Part shown: positions 39,570 through 48,904 of the stretch, in pieces
Position numbering within the stretch: position 1 is the first letter of the stretch
Layout of the letters: every line of letters starts with the position of its first letter
Origin: Hyphomicrobium sp. CS1GBMeth3
GTDB lineage: Bacteria; Pseudomonadota; Alphaproteobacteria; Rhizobiales; Hyphomicrobiaceae
NCBI RefSeq assembly: GCF_900117455.1
Contig: NZ_FPHO01000003.1
Coordinates: 2,260,501-2,324,500 of the forward strand
DNA: 64,000 nucleotides
Reading direction: 5' to 3'
Notes under the pieces: model-generated
Told to the model about the DNA's origin: nothing
Databases searched by the model: none
Seen by the model: the letters and a program-made list of their open reading frames with translations, nothing else
Position numbers and translations under genes: made by a program

Positions 39570-39618
39570 TGGGCTAAGTTCGTGCCTGTCTAAACCCCGT
39601 TCAAGAAGGCACATTCAT

Positions 39619-40029
39619 GTGACCAGGCACATCGATCCAACCGAAGGCGGCTGCATCGCAACCCGCCAGGTGCTCGACCGCGTCGGCGATAAGTGGAGCC
39701 TCCTGGTTGTTGTCTCGCTCAGCGACGGCCCCATGCGATTCAGCGAATTGAAGCGCAGTATCGACGGCATCTCGCAGCGGATGCTGACATTGACGCTGCG
39801 CAGCCTCGAGCGCGATGGACTTTTGACCCGCACCATTTTCCCGACCATCCCGCCGCGCGTGGACTACGAGCTGACCGAGCTGGGCCGCTCGCTCATCGTC
39901 TGCGTCTCGCCGCTGGCCGAATGGGCCGAGACGCATCGGATCGATATCCAGAGCGCGCGCGAGCGCTTCGATGCGAAATCCGAGCGCGAGAGCGTGGTGC
40001 AGAAGCTTCTGCGCCCGGTGTCGCGGTAG
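39619..40029 (+). CDS. HxlR family transcriptional regulator
   Basis: This 136-residue winged-helix dimer belongs to the HxlR family, many of which sense aldehydes or oxidants through a conserved Cys. That residue is Cys12 here ([20 protein letters not shown]). The wing region [20 protein letters not shown] and [20 protein letters not shown] is typical, as is ELTELGRSL. The start codon is GTG; the neighbouring ATG is in another frame. It is divergent from the patatin-like gene, which is its most likely target besides itself. It sits between era and recO, where most relatives have no such gene. Confidence 0.92.
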   Translation: MTRHIDPTEGGCIATRQVLDRVGDKWSLLVVVSLSDGPMRFSELKRSIDGISQRMLTLTLRSLERDGLLTRTIFPTIPPRVDYELTELGRSLIVCVSPLAEWAETHRIDIQSARERFDAKSERESVVQKLLRPVSR

Positions 40030-40087
40030 TCGAAGCGTGGCAGCCACGCCGCGTTTGGAAGTGCGCGATTTGGACTAATCTCCCGGC

Positions 40088-40831
40088 ATGAACTGGTCCG
40101 ACGAAGGTGTGATTCTCTCTGTTCGCCCGCACGGCGAGACGGCCGCTGTGGTCGAGATCTTCACGCGCGCGCACGGCCGCCACTTGGGCCTCGTGCACGG
40201 CGGTCGCTCGCGCAAGGCGCGCCCCGTGCTGCAGATCGGCAATCACGTCGACGTCACCTGGAAGGCGCGCCTCGCCGATCATCTTGGCCACATGAGCGTC
40301 GAGCTGATCCGCAGCTACGCGGCCGGCGCCATGGACGATCCGGCGGCGCTCGCAGGCCTGACCTCGCTCGCGGCGCTGTCCCGCCTGCTCCCTGAGCGCG
40401 ACCCGCATCCCAACCTCTACGAGGTGACGCTGTTCGTGCTCGCCTATCTGGACGATACGAGCGTCTGGCCGGCGCTGCTCGCGCGGTGGGAGCTGGCGCT
40501 GCTCGACGAGTTGGGCTTCGGCCTCGACCTCACGCAATGCGCCGCGACAGGTATCAACGACGACCTCGTCTACGTCTCGCCGAAGACCGGCCGCGCCGTC
40601 TCGGCGTCTGCCGGCGAGCCCTATCGTGAGCGACTGCTCACTCTGCCGCCGTTTCTCTTGCCCGGCCGCAAAGCCGCGCTTGCGCCGGGTGACGTTAGAA
40701 ACGCCTTCGCGCTGACCGGGCATTTCCTGGAGACACGCGTCTTTCGCTCGCGCGGCGAGGATATGCCGGAGGCCCGTGCGCGCCTGCTCGCTCTGTTGAA
40801 CCGCCTCGACGAAGCCGACAAACTTATCTGA
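40088..40831 (+). CDS. recO: DNA repair protein RecO
   Basis: This 247-residue protein, with RecF and RecR, loads RecA onto SSB-coated single-stranded DNA in gap repair. The N-terminal OB fold is MNWSDEGVILSVRPHGETAA, VVEIFTRAHGRHLGLVHGGR; the helical C-terminal part contains LYEVTLFVLAYLDD and WELALLDELGFGLDLTQCAA. As in other alphaproteobacterial RecO, the Zn finger is incomplete (only one Cys of the usual four is seen). The length matches the family. It converges with the CAP-domain gene, overlapping by 8 bp. Confidence 0.95.
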   Translation: MNWSDEGVILSVRPHGETAAVVEIFTRAHGRHLGLVHGGRSRKARPVLQIGNHVDVTWKARLADHLGHMSVELIRSYAAGAMDDPAALAGLTSLAALSRLLPERDPHPNLYEVTLFVLAYLDDTSVWPALLARWELALLDELGFGLDLTQCAATGINDDLVYVSPKTGRAVSASAGEPYRERLLTLPPFLLPGRKAALAPGDVRNAFALTGHFLETRVFRSRGEDMPEARARLLALLNRLDEADKLI

Positions 40832-41600
40832 CCCGCTCGAGCGGTGTCACCGCGACGCGCACCCCGCCATCCGCATCCGGCTCGAGCCGGTAGAGCAGCC
40901 CGTCGCGTGCCGCGTAGCGCATCGAAAGCTTCTTCGGCCACAGCCCGCCGCCGAAGCTGTCGAAGCTGATTTCGCTTGGCGCGCAGGACGAATGGGTCAC
41001 CGCATAGCGCGGCTTGATCTCGTGCTCTTCGCCGCCGAAGGAATAGCTGATGCTCTCGCGCGTCGTGTTCGAGATCTGGAACTCGTAGGTGAGCGACTGC
41101 GGCCGCCCGAAAAGCTGCACCGAGATGAACTTCGGATCCTTGCCCGGCGCACGCGCCACGCCGACACCGATCTCCGTCATGTTAGGCGCCACCAGATTGG
41201 CGCGGTGCGGCGGCGAGTTGATCCAACCCTCGACCGACTTTGCGGCAAGGTCCTTGGACTGGAACCCGCGGCTATCGAGATGCATGGCGAGGTTTTCGCC
41301 GACCTGGCACCAGGAATAGCCCGCCGACGAGATACGGTCGCCGGCCTCGCGCCCGTCGGCCGTGTGCGAGAAAAGACCGCGCTTGGCCAAATAGGCCGCA
41401 TACGCACGCGCCGCTTTGGTGAGATTGGCGTTGGCCCTGAGGTTCCCCAGGTTCTGGCGCCCACGGTAGGCGTTCGTCATCTCGATGATCTGAGCTTCGA
41501 CGACCGGGATATCGGGAAGAATGGCGGGCATTGCGGGCACGGATTGTTGCGATCGGTCCGAAGATTGTTCGCCACCGCGGCAAACGCAAGGCAGGCCCAT
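40824..41600 (-). CDS. CAP/SCP-domain protein
   Basis: This 258-residue protein has a CAP domain (about residues 35-170) of the CAP/PR-1/SCP superfamily, usually secreted and of unclear biochemical role in bacteria. Motifs: IEMTNAYRGRQNLGNLRANA, GLFSHTADGREAGDRI, CQVGENLA and WINSPPHRANLVAPNMTEIG. The putative metal/active-site His and Glu residues (FSH, GEN, PPHR) are all present. A C-terminal beta domain of about 85 residues follows (FEISNTT-like region to LERVR). The N-terminus as read (MGLPCVCRGG) has no signal peptide, odd for CAP proteins; the start may be wrong, or export is not Sec-dependent. It is inserted between recO and parC. Confidence 0.87.
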   Translation of the reverse strand: MGLPCVCRGGEQSSDRSQQSVPAMPAILPDIPVVEAQIIEMTNAYRGRQNLGNLRANANLTKAARAYAAYLAKRGLFSHTADGREAGDRISSAGYSWCQVGENLAMHLDSRGFQSKDLAAKSVEGWINSPPHRANLVAPNMTEIGVGVARAPGKDPKFISVQLFGRPQSLTYEFQISNTTRESISYSFGGEEHEIKPRYAVTHSSCAPSEISFDSFGGGLWPKKLSMRYAARDGLLYRLEPDADGGVRVAVTPLERVR

Positions 41601-41710
41601 GCCCGCGCGCCGGCTTATGCGGCCTTAAAAAAAGCAAGGAATTGTGCGCAGCTGCAACCTGTGGCGCCGCGGCACTTGAGAGGGGCCCCGCGGGGCAGTA
41701 ACCAAGCCCA

Positions 41711-43963
41711 ATGACAGACAAACCGATTCTGCCGGGCCCCGGCCCCATCGAGCCCGTCCTCCTCAGGGACGCGCTCGAGGAGCGTTACTTGGCCTATGCC
41801 CTCTCGACCATCATGCACCGCGCCCTGCCGGACGTGCGCGACGGCCTGAAGCCCGTGCATCGGCGCATCCTGTACGCCATGCGCGAGCTGGGGCTGAATC
41901 CCGACAGCGGCTACAGAAAGTGCGCCAAGATCGTCGGCGAGACGATGGGTAACTACCATCCGCACGGCAACCAGGCGATCTACGACGCGCTGGCCCGCCT
42001 CGCGCAGGACTTCGCCGTGCGCTACCCGCTGGTCGACGGCCAGGGCAACTTCGGCAACATCGACGGCGACAACCCTGCCGCCGACCGCTACACCGAGGCC
42101 CGCCTCACAACCGTCGCCGCCGAGCTGCTCGACGGCATCGAGGAGGACACGGTTGCCTTCCGTCCCAATTACGATGGACGCGAGCAGGAGCCGAGCGTGC
42201 TCCCGGCCGCCTTCCCGAACCTGCTCGCCAATGGCGCCGCCGGCATCGCGGTCGGCATGGCGACGAACATCCCGCCGCACAACGTCGATGAGCTGTGCAC
42301 GGCGCTGCTCCATTTGATCAAGCACCCGAACGCGACCATCGAAAAGCTGGTCGAGATGATCCCGGGACCGGACTTCCCGACCGGCGGCGTGCTGGTCGAG
42401 CCGCGCGAGCAGATCCTCGAAGCCTATCGCACGGGCCGCGGTGGCTTCCGTCTGCGCGCCAAGTGGGGGAAGGAAGAGACGAGCCGCGGCGGTTACCAGA
42501 TCGTCGTCACCGAGATCCCCTATCAAGTGCAGAAGGCGAAGCTCGTCGAGAAAATAGCCGAGCTGCTCACCGAGAAGAAGTTGCCGCTGCTCGGCGACGT
42601 GCGCGATGAATCCGCCGAGGAAGTCCGGCTCATCATTGAACCCAAGAGCCGCACGGTCGACCCCGTGCTGCTGATGGAAAGCCTGTTCCGCCTGACCGAG
42701 CTCGAGATCCGCTTCGGCCTTAACATGAACGTGCTGTCGGCCGGCCAGATCCCGAACGTGCTCTCGCTGCGCGACGTGCTGCGCCAGTGGCTCGAGCATC
42801 GCATCGACGTGCTTGTCCGGCGGTCGCAGTATCGCTTGAAGAAGATCGAGCATCGGCTCGAGGTGCTCGACGGCTATCTGATCGCCTACCTCAACATCGA
42901 CGAGGTGATCCGCATCGTCCGCTTCGAGGACAACCCGAAGGCCAAGCTCATCGAGCGCTTCAAGCTCACCGAGGTGCAGGCGGACGCCGTCCTGAACCTG
43001 CGCTTGAAGAGCCTGTCGAAGCTCGAAGAGGTCGAGATCAAGGCCGAGCACGACAAGCTCTCGAAGGAGCGGCGCCAGCTGCAACAGCTCTTGAAATCTG
43101 ACGATTTGCAGTGGGAGCGCGTCTCCGAGGAGGTGCGTGAAACGCGCGAGCGCTATTCGAAGAAGACCGAGCTCGGCCGCCGTCGCACGAGCTTCGCCGA
43201 CGCGCCCGAGATCGACGACGACCTCGATGCGGCATTGGTCGAGAAGGAGCCGATCACGATCATCCTGTCCGAGAAGGGCTGGGTCCGCGCGCTCAAGGGC
43301 CATCACGACGACCTTGCAAAGCTCGACTTCAAGCAAGGCGACGGCCTGAAGCGCGCCGTCAAGGCGCAGACGACAGACAAGCTCGTGCTGTTTGCCACCA
43401 ACGGCAAGTTCTTCACGCTGGAGGCGAGCCAGCTTCCGGGCGGCCGTGGCCACGGCGAGCCCGTGCGCCTGATGGTCGACCTCGAGGAGAACCAGGACTT
43501 CGTCGAGTGTTTCGTGCACGAGCCGGGCCGCAAGCTCCTGGTCGCGAGCACCGGCGGCTACGGCTTCGTCGTCCCGGAGGAGGAAGTCATCGCCTCGACG
43601 CGCAAGGGCAAGCAGGTCCTGAACGTCGCTACCGACGAGGAAGCGCGCGTTTGCGTGCCGGTGGACGGCGACCACGTTGCCACCATCGGCGAGAACCGCA
43701 AGATGCTTGTTTTCCCTCTGGCCGAGGTCAACGAGATGACCCGCGGCAAGGGAACAATTCTGCAGCGCTTCAAGGACGGCGCGCTCGCGGACGTTCGGGT
43801 CTTCACCAAAAAAGAAGGCCTCACCTGGCTGGATGCGGCCAGCCGCACCTTTACGCTCGAATGGGCGGAGCTCAAGGAGTGGGTTGGCCAGCGGTCTCAG
43901 GCCGGTAAAGTGGCCCCGAAGGGCTTCCCGCGCTCCAACAAGTTCGGCCCGCCCTTCCGCTGA
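41711..43963 (+). CDS. parC: DNA topoisomerase IV subunit A
   Basis: This 750-residue ATP-dependent topoisomerase subunit decatenates daughter chromosomes. The catalytic tyrosine is Tyr127 ([10 protein letters not shown]), with the 5Y-CAP core [20 protein letters not shown] and [14 protein letters not shown]-terminal beta-pinwheel of about 250 residues follows from about 490. In the quinolone-contact region, E. coli ParC has GDSACYE; here it is GNQAIYD (86-92), so the position of Ser80 is Gln and that of Glu84 is Asp. The length is that of alphaproteobacterial ParC. It is the last gene of the long conserved block. Confidence 0.96.
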   Translation: MTDKPILPGPGPIEPVLLRDALEERYLAYALSTIMHRALPDVRDGLKPVHRRILYAMRELGLNPDSGYRKCAKIVGETMGNYHPHGNQAIYDALARLAQDFAVRYPLVDGQGNFGNIDGDNPAADRYTEARLTTVAAELLDGIEEDTVAFRPNYDGREQEPSVLPAAFPNLLANGAAGIAVGMATNIPPHNVDELCTALLHLIKHPNATIEKLVEMIPGPDFPTGGVLVEPREQILEAYRTGRGGFRLRAKWGKEETSRGGYQIVVTEIPYQVQKAKLVEKIAELLTEKKLPLLGDVRDESAEEVRLIIEPKSRTVDPVLLMESLFRLTELEIRFGLNMNVLSAGQIPNVLSLRDVLRQWLEHRIDVLVRRSQYRLKKIEHRLEVLDGYLIAYLNIDEVIRIVRFEDNPKAKLIERFKLTEVQADAVLNLRLKSLSKLEEVEIKAEHDKLSKERRQLQQLLKSDDLQWERVSEEVRETRERYSKKTELGRRRTSFADAPEIDDDLDAALVEKEPITIILSEKGWVRALKGHHDDLAKLDFKQGDGLKRAVKAQTTDKLVLFATNGKFFTLEASQLPGGRGHGEPVRLMVDLEENQDFVECFVHEPGRKLLVASTGGYGFVVPEEEVIASTRKGKQVLNVATDEEARVCVPVDGDHVATIGENRKMLVFPLAEVNEMTRGKGTILQRFKDGALADVRVFTKKEGLTWLDAASRTFTLEWAELKEWVGQRSQAGKVAPKGFPRSNKFGPPFR

Positions 43964-43987
43964 AGGACACGGTCCCGGTGAAAATGC

Positions 43988-44011
43988 GCAAGGTGCGCCT
44001 GTGCGCCTTGC
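43988..44011 (+). terminator. Possible terminator hairpin after parC
   Basis: GCAAGGTGC pairs with GTGCGCCTTGC-type sequence over 9 bp including one wobble. No T run follows, so termination would be weak. Confidence 0.35.
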
Positions 44012-44050
44012 CTCGGACTTTGCGCCCCGGTAGTGAGAAATCTATAAGGC

Positions 44051-44584
44051 GTGCAACAAGGGGCGGCGGGCGTGCGTGCGGCGGGGATCGTAAGGCTGGT
44101 ATTGGCCACTGCCGCGTTCGGCGTCATTTCGGCGGCCTCTGGCCCTGCCGCAGCCCAGAGCGAGGCTCCGGCGCCATCCGAGGGCGCCGAGCCCCCGCAA
44201 GCCGCGCCGGAGACGTGCTCCAAATCGGAATTCGAGAGCGCCGTCGATCACGCTGCCGAGCGCCTGCGCGACCTCAACAACAAGAACCGCCCCGAGTTTC
44301 AAACCAAGCTGCGCCAGCTCAAGGAGAAGCGCGGCTGGGACGATAACCAGTTCCTGAAGGAGGCGGCGCCGTTTGTGAAGGACGACAAGATCGCCGTCTT
44401 CGACGCCAAGTCGAACGAGTTGCTGGCGTCGATCTCCTCTCTGGGCCAGGAGGGGGCCAACGCCCCTGAGCCGAACTGCACGATGCTTGGCGAGCTGCGC
44501 GGGCACATGCAGACGCTGATCGACACGCAGGATGAGAAGTGGCGCTATATGTTCGAAAAGCTCGACGGCGAGATCGCGAAATAG
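44051..44584 (+). CDS. Secreted hypothetical protein
   Basis: This 177-residue protein has a signal peptide (RLVLATAAFGVISAASGPAA, cleavage after AAAQ near residue 36). The mature part has an acidic/Pro linker, then a helical domain (SKSEFESAVDHAAERLRDLN, LRQLKEKRGWDDNQFLKEAA) and two Cys (ETCSKS, EPNCTML). Similar uncharacterised periplasmic proteins occur in Hyphomicrobiales. The start shown is GTG at 44051; a second GTG at 44075 gives an equally good signal peptide. It converges with bpt, 40 bp away. No function can be given. Confidence 0.72.
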   Translation: MQQGAAGVRAAGIVRLVLATAAFGVISAASGPAAAQSEAPAPSEGAEPPQAAPETCSKSEFESAVDHAAERLRDLNNKNRPEFQTKLRQLKEKRGWDDNQFLKEAAPFVKDDKIAVFDAKSNELLASISSLGQEGANAPEPNCTMLGELRGHMQTLIDTQDEKWRYMFEKLDGEIAK

Positions 44585-44624
44585 AAGCCCGCAACTTTTT
44601 TCGAAACAGAGCGACGTCGGTTGC

Positions 44625-45380
44625 CTAACGCGGCGGTGCGACGCGCACCCAGCCGTCCGGGCCCAAGTGCTCCTGCGGCTGATAGCGCGTCTTGTAGCTC
44701 ATCTTGCGCGAGCCCTCGATCCAGTAGCCGAGATAGAGATACGGCAGGCCGAGGCGCCGCGCGTACTCGACGTGCTCGAGGATCATGTAGGTGCCGAGGC
44801 TTCGGTCTTCCTCCAGCGGCTCGTAGAAGCTGTAGACCATCGAGATGCCGTCCGAGAGACGGTCGCAGAGCGCGACGCCGGCGAGCGGCCACGTCTCGAT
44901 GTGGTCCTCGAGCGGATGCTCGGGCTTGGCGCGGTACTCGGTGAGGAACGTGCGCACGACGCTGTCCTCGACCATCATCGCGTAGTCGAGCACGCTCATG
45001 TCGGCCATGCCGCCGTCCGAATGGCGCGCATCGATGTAGCTGCGGAAGAGCGAGTACTGCTCTGATGTCGGGATGGCGGAGACGCGCCGGGCGACGAGGT
45101 CGCGGTTGCGAGCCTGCGTTCGCCGCATGGTTTTACCGGGCTCGAACTCGTCGACCAGGATGCGCACCGACACGCACGCATGGCAGCCCTCGCAGTAGGG
45201 CATGTAGGCGATGTTCTGGCTGCGCCGGAAGCCACCCTTGAGCAGGTTGTCGATCAGCGCCAGCGGCTTGTCGTGGGTGAGGTGGGTGAACAGCTTGCGT
45301 TCGAGCTTGCCCGGCAGGTAAGGGCATGGCTGAGGCGTTGTGACGTAGAACTCCGGAAAGTGCTTTTGCTGCTCCGTCAT
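44625..45380 (-). CDS. bpt: Aspartate/glutamate leucyltransferase (Bpt)
   Basis: This 251-residue enzyme adds Leu from leucyl-tRNA to N-terminal Asp or Glu (N-degron pathway, targeting proteins to ClpS/ClpAP). The family signature includes TPQPCPYLPGKLERKLFTHL, the Cys-rich YMPYCEGCHACVSVRI and YLYLGYWIEGSRKMSYKTRY. The length is characteristic of bacterial Bpt (about 250). It ends in APPR, 40 bp from the convergent secreted-protein gene. The neighbouring upstream gene is a RimK-type ligase, another enzyme that adds amino acids to protein ends. Confidence 0.94.
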   Translation of the reverse strand: MTEQQKHFPEFYVTTPQPCPYLPGKLERKLFTHLTHDKPLALIDNLLKGGFRRSQNIAYMPYCEGCHACVSVRILVDEFEPGKTMRRTQARNRDLVARRVSAIPTSEQYSLFRSYIDARHSDGGMADMSVLDYAMMVEDSVVRTFLTEYRAKPEHPLEDHIETWPLAGVALCDRLSDGISMVYSFYEPLEEDRSLGTYMILEHVEYARRLGLPYLYLGYWIEGSRKMSYKTRYQPQEHLGPDGWVRVAPPR

Positions 45381-45610
45381 CCCTGAACCATCCTCACCGC
45401 CGGCCTATAACGTCCGGACAAACGCGGACATTGGGCTGGCGTTGCGACGATCGGAAGGCAGATCGGTCTGCGCGCCAGCCGTGCCGGACGGGCAGGTTAG
45501 CCCCAAGCCGGAGAGCGAGGATACGCGAGCGGGTATGCGCCGATCAAGCTTGCCTCCAGCATAGGAAATGCAACCTTTTGCTATAACTGCTTTATTTACG
45601 GTGGACGGCG

Positions 45611-46519
45611 TCATCCCTTGGCGCCTTTTGTAGCCGTCCGCCCATGCGCGGCGGCGGCCTCGAGAAAGCCGATGATCGCGCCGGCCACATCGGTGTTCGT
45701 CGCCCGCTCGACCCCCTTGAGACCCGGCGACGAGTTGACCTCGACCACCATCGGCCCCCGGTTCGAGCGCAGCATGTCGACGCCGGCCACGTTGAGGCCG
45801 AGCACGGCGGCCGCCCGCACGGCTGTCGCCCGCTCGTCGGCGCTGACCGGCGTCTCTTCGCCGAGTCCGCCGCGATGCAGGTTGGAGCGGAACTCGCCGG
45901 TCTTGCTGATGCGCCGCATGGCCGCCACCACCTCGCCGCCCACCACGAGGAGGCGCACGTCGCTGCCCTCGGCCTCGGCGATGTACTCCTGTACCAGGAT
46001 GTTGATGTTCGCGGCGCTGAACGCCTCGATGATCGATTTCGCGGAGGCGTCCGTCTCGGCGAGGATGACGCCCATACCCTGGGTGCCCTCGAGCAGCTTG
46101 ATCACGACCGGCGCGCCGCCCACTTCACGGATCACCTCCTCCGCCTTGCGCGGCCCGTGCGCGAAGGCCGTGACGGGAAGCCCGACGCCGGCGCGCGCCA
46201 AGAGCTGCAGCGCGCGCAGCTTGTCGCGCGAGCGCCCGATGGCGACGCTTTCGTTGAGAGGGAACACGCCCTGCATTTCGAACTGCCTGAGCACGGCGAG
46301 TCCGTAATCGGTGATCGAGGCGCCGATGCGCGGGATCACGGCGTCATAGAGCGGCAGCGATTTGCCGCCGTAGCGCAATCCCGGCTTGTTGGAGGTGATG
46401 TTCATGTGCACGTGGAGCGTATTGATGACGTCCAGCGTATGTCCGCGCTTCGACGCTGCCTCGACGAGGCGCGTGTGCGAGTAGAGACCCGGGTTCCGGG
46501 CCAGCATGACAAGGCGCAT
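45611..46519 (-). CDS. rimK: RimK family alpha-L-glutamate ligase
   Basis: This 302-residue ATP-grasp enzyme is similar to RimK, which adds Glu residues to the C-terminus of ribosomal protein S6. Evidence: the N-terminal domain [20 protein letters not shown], the ATP-grasp parts [19 protein letters not shown] and [20 protein letters not shown], and the metal-binding end [14 protein letters not shown]. The start MRLVMLARN is chosen over an upstream GTG by similarity. The length fits RimK (300). It is separated from bpt by 230 bp. The substrate may be S6 or another protein or coenzyme (some relatives make gamma-glutamyl-F420), which cannot be told here. Confidence 0.93.
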   Translation of the reverse strand: MRLVMLARNPGLYSHTRLVEAASKRGHTLDVINTLHVHMNITSNKPGLRYGGKSLPLYDAVIPRIGASITDYGLAVLRQFEMQGVFPLNESVAIGRSRDKLRALQLLARAGVGLPVTAFAHGPRKAEEVIREVGGAPVVIKLLEGTQGMGVILAETDASAKSIIEAFSAANINILVQEYIAEAEGSDVRLLVVGGEVVAAMRRISKTGEFRSNLHRGGLGEETPVSADERATAVRAAAVLGLNVAGVDMLRSNRGPMVVEVNSSPGLKGVERATNTDVAGAIIGFLEAAAAHGRTATKGAKG

Positions 46520-46585
46520 AGACAGGGACCTGCGCGCAGAAACGCACATCGTGGTGCGGTTGAAGGCTGGCCGCCGAATTGGGGT

Positions 46586-46939
46586 TTATTTTTGTCGCCC
46601 GGTCGGCTCGTCCGCAGTCCCCGTACCCATGAGGCCAGCGGCCGCAGGGGGCGGCTTCGTCGAGCGGCGCGGCGGCGCACTCCAGGTCCGGCCTTCGCCG
46701 CCTGAGGATCGGGACCCATCGCCTCCACCGGCTGAGGCGGGCGGCGGTGCGCCGCGGGGCCTCGGCGCAGAACCGGCCTCGGCGTAGGGCCCATCGAGCG
46801 ATGGCCCCGGCAGCGGTGAGTTTTCCTCCGGGGCCCGCGCGCCCACTTCCGCGAGCGCCTTGAGGCGACCGATCAGGTAGCCGGCATAGAAGGCGGCGCC
46901 GCCGACAAGCACGAGCAGGACGAGATCATTGAAGGACAT
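46586..46939 (-). CDS. Small single-span membrane protein
   Basis: This 117-residue hypothetical protein has one N-terminal helix (MSFNDLVLLVLVGGAAFYAG then YLIGRLKAL) followed by a disordered, Gly/Pro/Ser-rich tail (GGGDGSRSSGGEGRTW and PAAAGLMGTGTADEPTG). The start is chosen for the clean membrane anchor. Nothing in it identifies a function. Its gene lies directly upstream of rimK on the same strand and may be co-transcribed. Confidence 0.6.
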   Translation of the reverse strand: MSFNDLVLLVLVGGAAFYAGYLIGRLKALAEVGARAPEENSPLPGPSLDGPYAEAGSAPRPRGAPPPASAGGGDGSRSSGGEGRTWSAPPRRSTKPPPAAAGLMGTGTADEPTGRQK

Positions 46940-47062
46940 CAGCGCAGCCCTCGATATGGATGGCGCGATGCTAAAGCCCTTGGCTGTCGGTGAAAACCAA
47001 TTTTCCACGCTTAAGCTGCCCACGAGGCAGCAGCCACGTCGGAAGCGTCGCGATCGGAGGGA

Positions 47063-47299
47063 TTAGAGATCGATGGCGATCACGCGAGCCGGCGCCTCGC
47101 GGACGGCCTCGGCGGCCTGCGGCACGAACGGGTCGTCAGCAGTGGGATCGATCGAGGCATAGGTCAGCCAGGCAAGGCCGCCCATGGCCACCAGCAGAAT
47201 GGCGATGCCGATAAGCGAGCGCTTGAGAAACCACCCGACGGTCACCGGGCGCACAAGCTGACCCTGCACCGACGATGCATCTTCGAGACCGATGGCCAT
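47063..47299 (-). CDS. Small membrane protein
   Basis: This 78-residue hypothetical protein has one membrane span (LIGIAILLVAMGGLAWLTYA) preceded by PVTVGWFLKRS and followed by an acidic segment SIDPTADDPFVPQAAEAVRE. MAIGLEDASSVQGQ is taken as start; an ATG nine codons upstream (MSRPLIGNL) is as likely. Its minus-strand gene is upstream of the 117-residue membrane protein gene, and it is divergent from the cytochrome c peroxidase gene. The function is unknown. Confidence 0.55.
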   Translation of the reverse strand: MAIGLEDASSVQGQLVRPVTVGWFLKRSLIGIAILLVAMGGLAWLTYASIDPTADDPFVPQAAEAVREAPARVIAIDL

Positions 47300-47575
47300 G
47301 AGATTTCCTATAAGCGGCCGCGACATAGCGTGCGCCGCCCACTGCTCCCTAGAAACAGAGCGTCGACAGTGCCCCGCTGCCCGCTCGTCGTTAACATTGA
47401 TCCACTCTTGGATGGAAGAGGTTGCATCCGCGGTCAAGCAACGTTTGGAGGCATCCCCGTGTTCCCGAGAGGGAGCGTGCCATGCCGGCCACGGTCGCGG
47501 CGGTGTCTGGCATCTGACGATACAGCGCAGATCGCAGGCAAGCGCCCGCGCCCCGCCGCGGGGTATAATCGCGCC

Positions 47576-48637
47576 ATGGAAATCCGCCGCCGCCGTATGG
47601 GGTTCATGATCGCCGCGCTTGCCACCGGGCTCGTGTCCTGGTGGGGCCTGGCTCCCGCTGCGCAGGAGGCCGCCGGGCCTGCAGACGCGCCGAGCCGCGA
47701 AGCGATCTGGCGCTCTATCTTTGCGCGCCCGGCCGGGCTCCCGGAGCCTGTGGATCCGGCGAAGGCCGCGCTCGGCCGCGACCTGTTCCATGATACCCGC
47801 CTCTCGGGCAGCGCCACCGCCTCGTGTGCCAGCTGCCACGATGCGGGCCGCGCCTTTACCGATGGGCGAGCCACCGCCGTCGGTCCGGGTGGCGCAACGC
47901 TCTCCCGCAACGCCCCGACGCTGTACAATCTGGCCTGGGCGACATCGTTCTTCTGGGACGGCCGCGCTCAAAGCCTCGCCGAGCAGGCGCGCTTTCCGAT
48001 CCTCGAGCCCGACGAGCTGGCAGGCGATTTCCCGACCATCATCCGCCGCCTGTCTGCGGACGCCGCCCTGCCGGCACGCTTCAAGGCGGCGTTTCCCGGC
48101 AGCGACGCCATCACCGAGGAGGCTGTCCTGGAAGCGCTCGCCGCCTACGAGCGCACGCTCGTCTCGCCACCGACGCGCTTCGATCGCTGGGTCGAAGGCG
48201 ACGACACGGCATTGAGCGACGAGGAGAAACGAGGCTTCGACATCTTTGTCGGCAAGGGCGGATGTGTCTCCTGCCACGGCGGCTGGCGCTTCACCGACGA
48301 CGCGTTTCACGATGTCGGCCTGCCCGGAAAAGACATTGGGCGCGGCGCGCTGACGGCGGACGGAAAAGGCCTTCCGGAATTCAGGACGCCATCGCTGCGC
48401 GAGGTCGCTCGCACGGCGCCCTACATGCACGACGGATCGCTGGCCACGCTGAAGGACGTAGTGGATCACTACGCGGGTGGACTCGTTGTCCGCCCGTCGC
48501 TCGCTCCGACTTTGGTCCGCGACCTTTCGCTTTCAGAAGCGGAAAAGGCCGCTCTTATTGGCTTTTTGAAAACCATATCGAGCGAGCAGAAAAGCAACAC
48601 TGCACATGGGACAACTCGCCCCATGATTGAAAAATGA
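47576..48637 (+). CDS. Di-haem cytochrome c peroxidase (MauG/CcpA-like)
   Basis: This 353-residue exported protein has two haem c sites, CASCH (84-88) and CVSCH (230-234), and the family segments LFHDTRLSGSATASCASCHD, RNAPTLYNLAWATSFFWDGR and FRTPSLREVARTAPYMHDGS. Di-haem peroxidases reduce hydrogen peroxide in the periplasm with electrons from cytochrome c; MauG relatives instead oxidise protein residues. The N-terminus is a signal peptide (MGFMIAALATGLVSWWGLAP). TATAAT (47564-47569) lies only 6 bp before the ATG, so the mRNA may be nearly leaderless or this start may be wrong. The last 15 residues (SNTAHGTTRPMIEK) run into AT-rich DNA. Confidence 0.92.
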   Translation: MEIRRRRMGFMIAALATGLVSWWGLAPAAQEAAGPADAPSREAIWRSIFARPAGLPEPVDPAKAALGRDLFHDTRLSGSATASCASCHDAGRAFTDGRATAVGPGGATLSRNAPTLYNLAWATSFFWDGRAQSLAEQARFPILEPDELAGDFPTIIRRLSADAALPARFKAAFPGSDAITEEAVLEALAAYERTLVSPPTRFDRWVEGDDTALSDEEKRGFDIFVGKGGCVSCHGGWRFTDDAFHDVGLPGKDIGRGALTADGKGLPEFRTPSLREVARTAPYMHDGSLATLKDVVDHYAGGLVVRPSLAPTLVRDLSLSEAEKAALIGFLKTISSEQKSNTAHGTTRPMIEK

Positions 48638-48846
48638 GCTGACGAAAAGCCTTATCACGGTCTCGTGAGGAAGGAAAAAACGTTTATTTTCAGACTTTTT
48701 TCTCGGATTTCGCGGATTTTGAGATTGGTGCACAAACGCCGCAGCTCAAGATATCGGCAATACTTTGCACATGATTGCTTCTTGTGGGCGAACTGATTCG
48801 AGGTCACCATCCTAGTCAATAAGAAAAAAAGAAAAGGGACGACACG
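48638..48846. other. AT-rich intergenic region
   Basis: These roughly 210 bp are markedly more AT-rich than neighbours, with A- and T-runs (48665-48720, 48820-48838) and near-repeats of TCTCGGATTTCGCGGATTTTGAG. It probably holds the promoter of the 68-residue gene downstream. No gene is supported here. Confidence 0.45.
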
Positions 48847-48904
48847 CCCCAAGGGCTCATGAAACCGCTCGGAAGCGGGTAGCTCGAAGACTTGGGGTAT
48901 ACAA
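48847..48904 (+). promoter_or_regulatory. Structured leader that masks the ribosome binding site
   Basis: CCCCAAG (48847-48853) pairs with CTTGGGG (48891-48897), enclosing a second stem CCGCT-CGGA-AGCGG (48867-48880). The GGGG of the right arm, 7 bp before the ATG, is the only Shine-Dalgarno candidate, so the stem would hide it. This suggests translational control by temperature, a ligand or an RNA. It was read by eye; no free-energy calculation was made. Confidence 0.5.

Noticed and set aside
41615..43675. 686-codon minus-strand frame opposite parC
   Set aside because: Antisense shadow of parC with Arg/Leu/His-rich low-complexity sequence.
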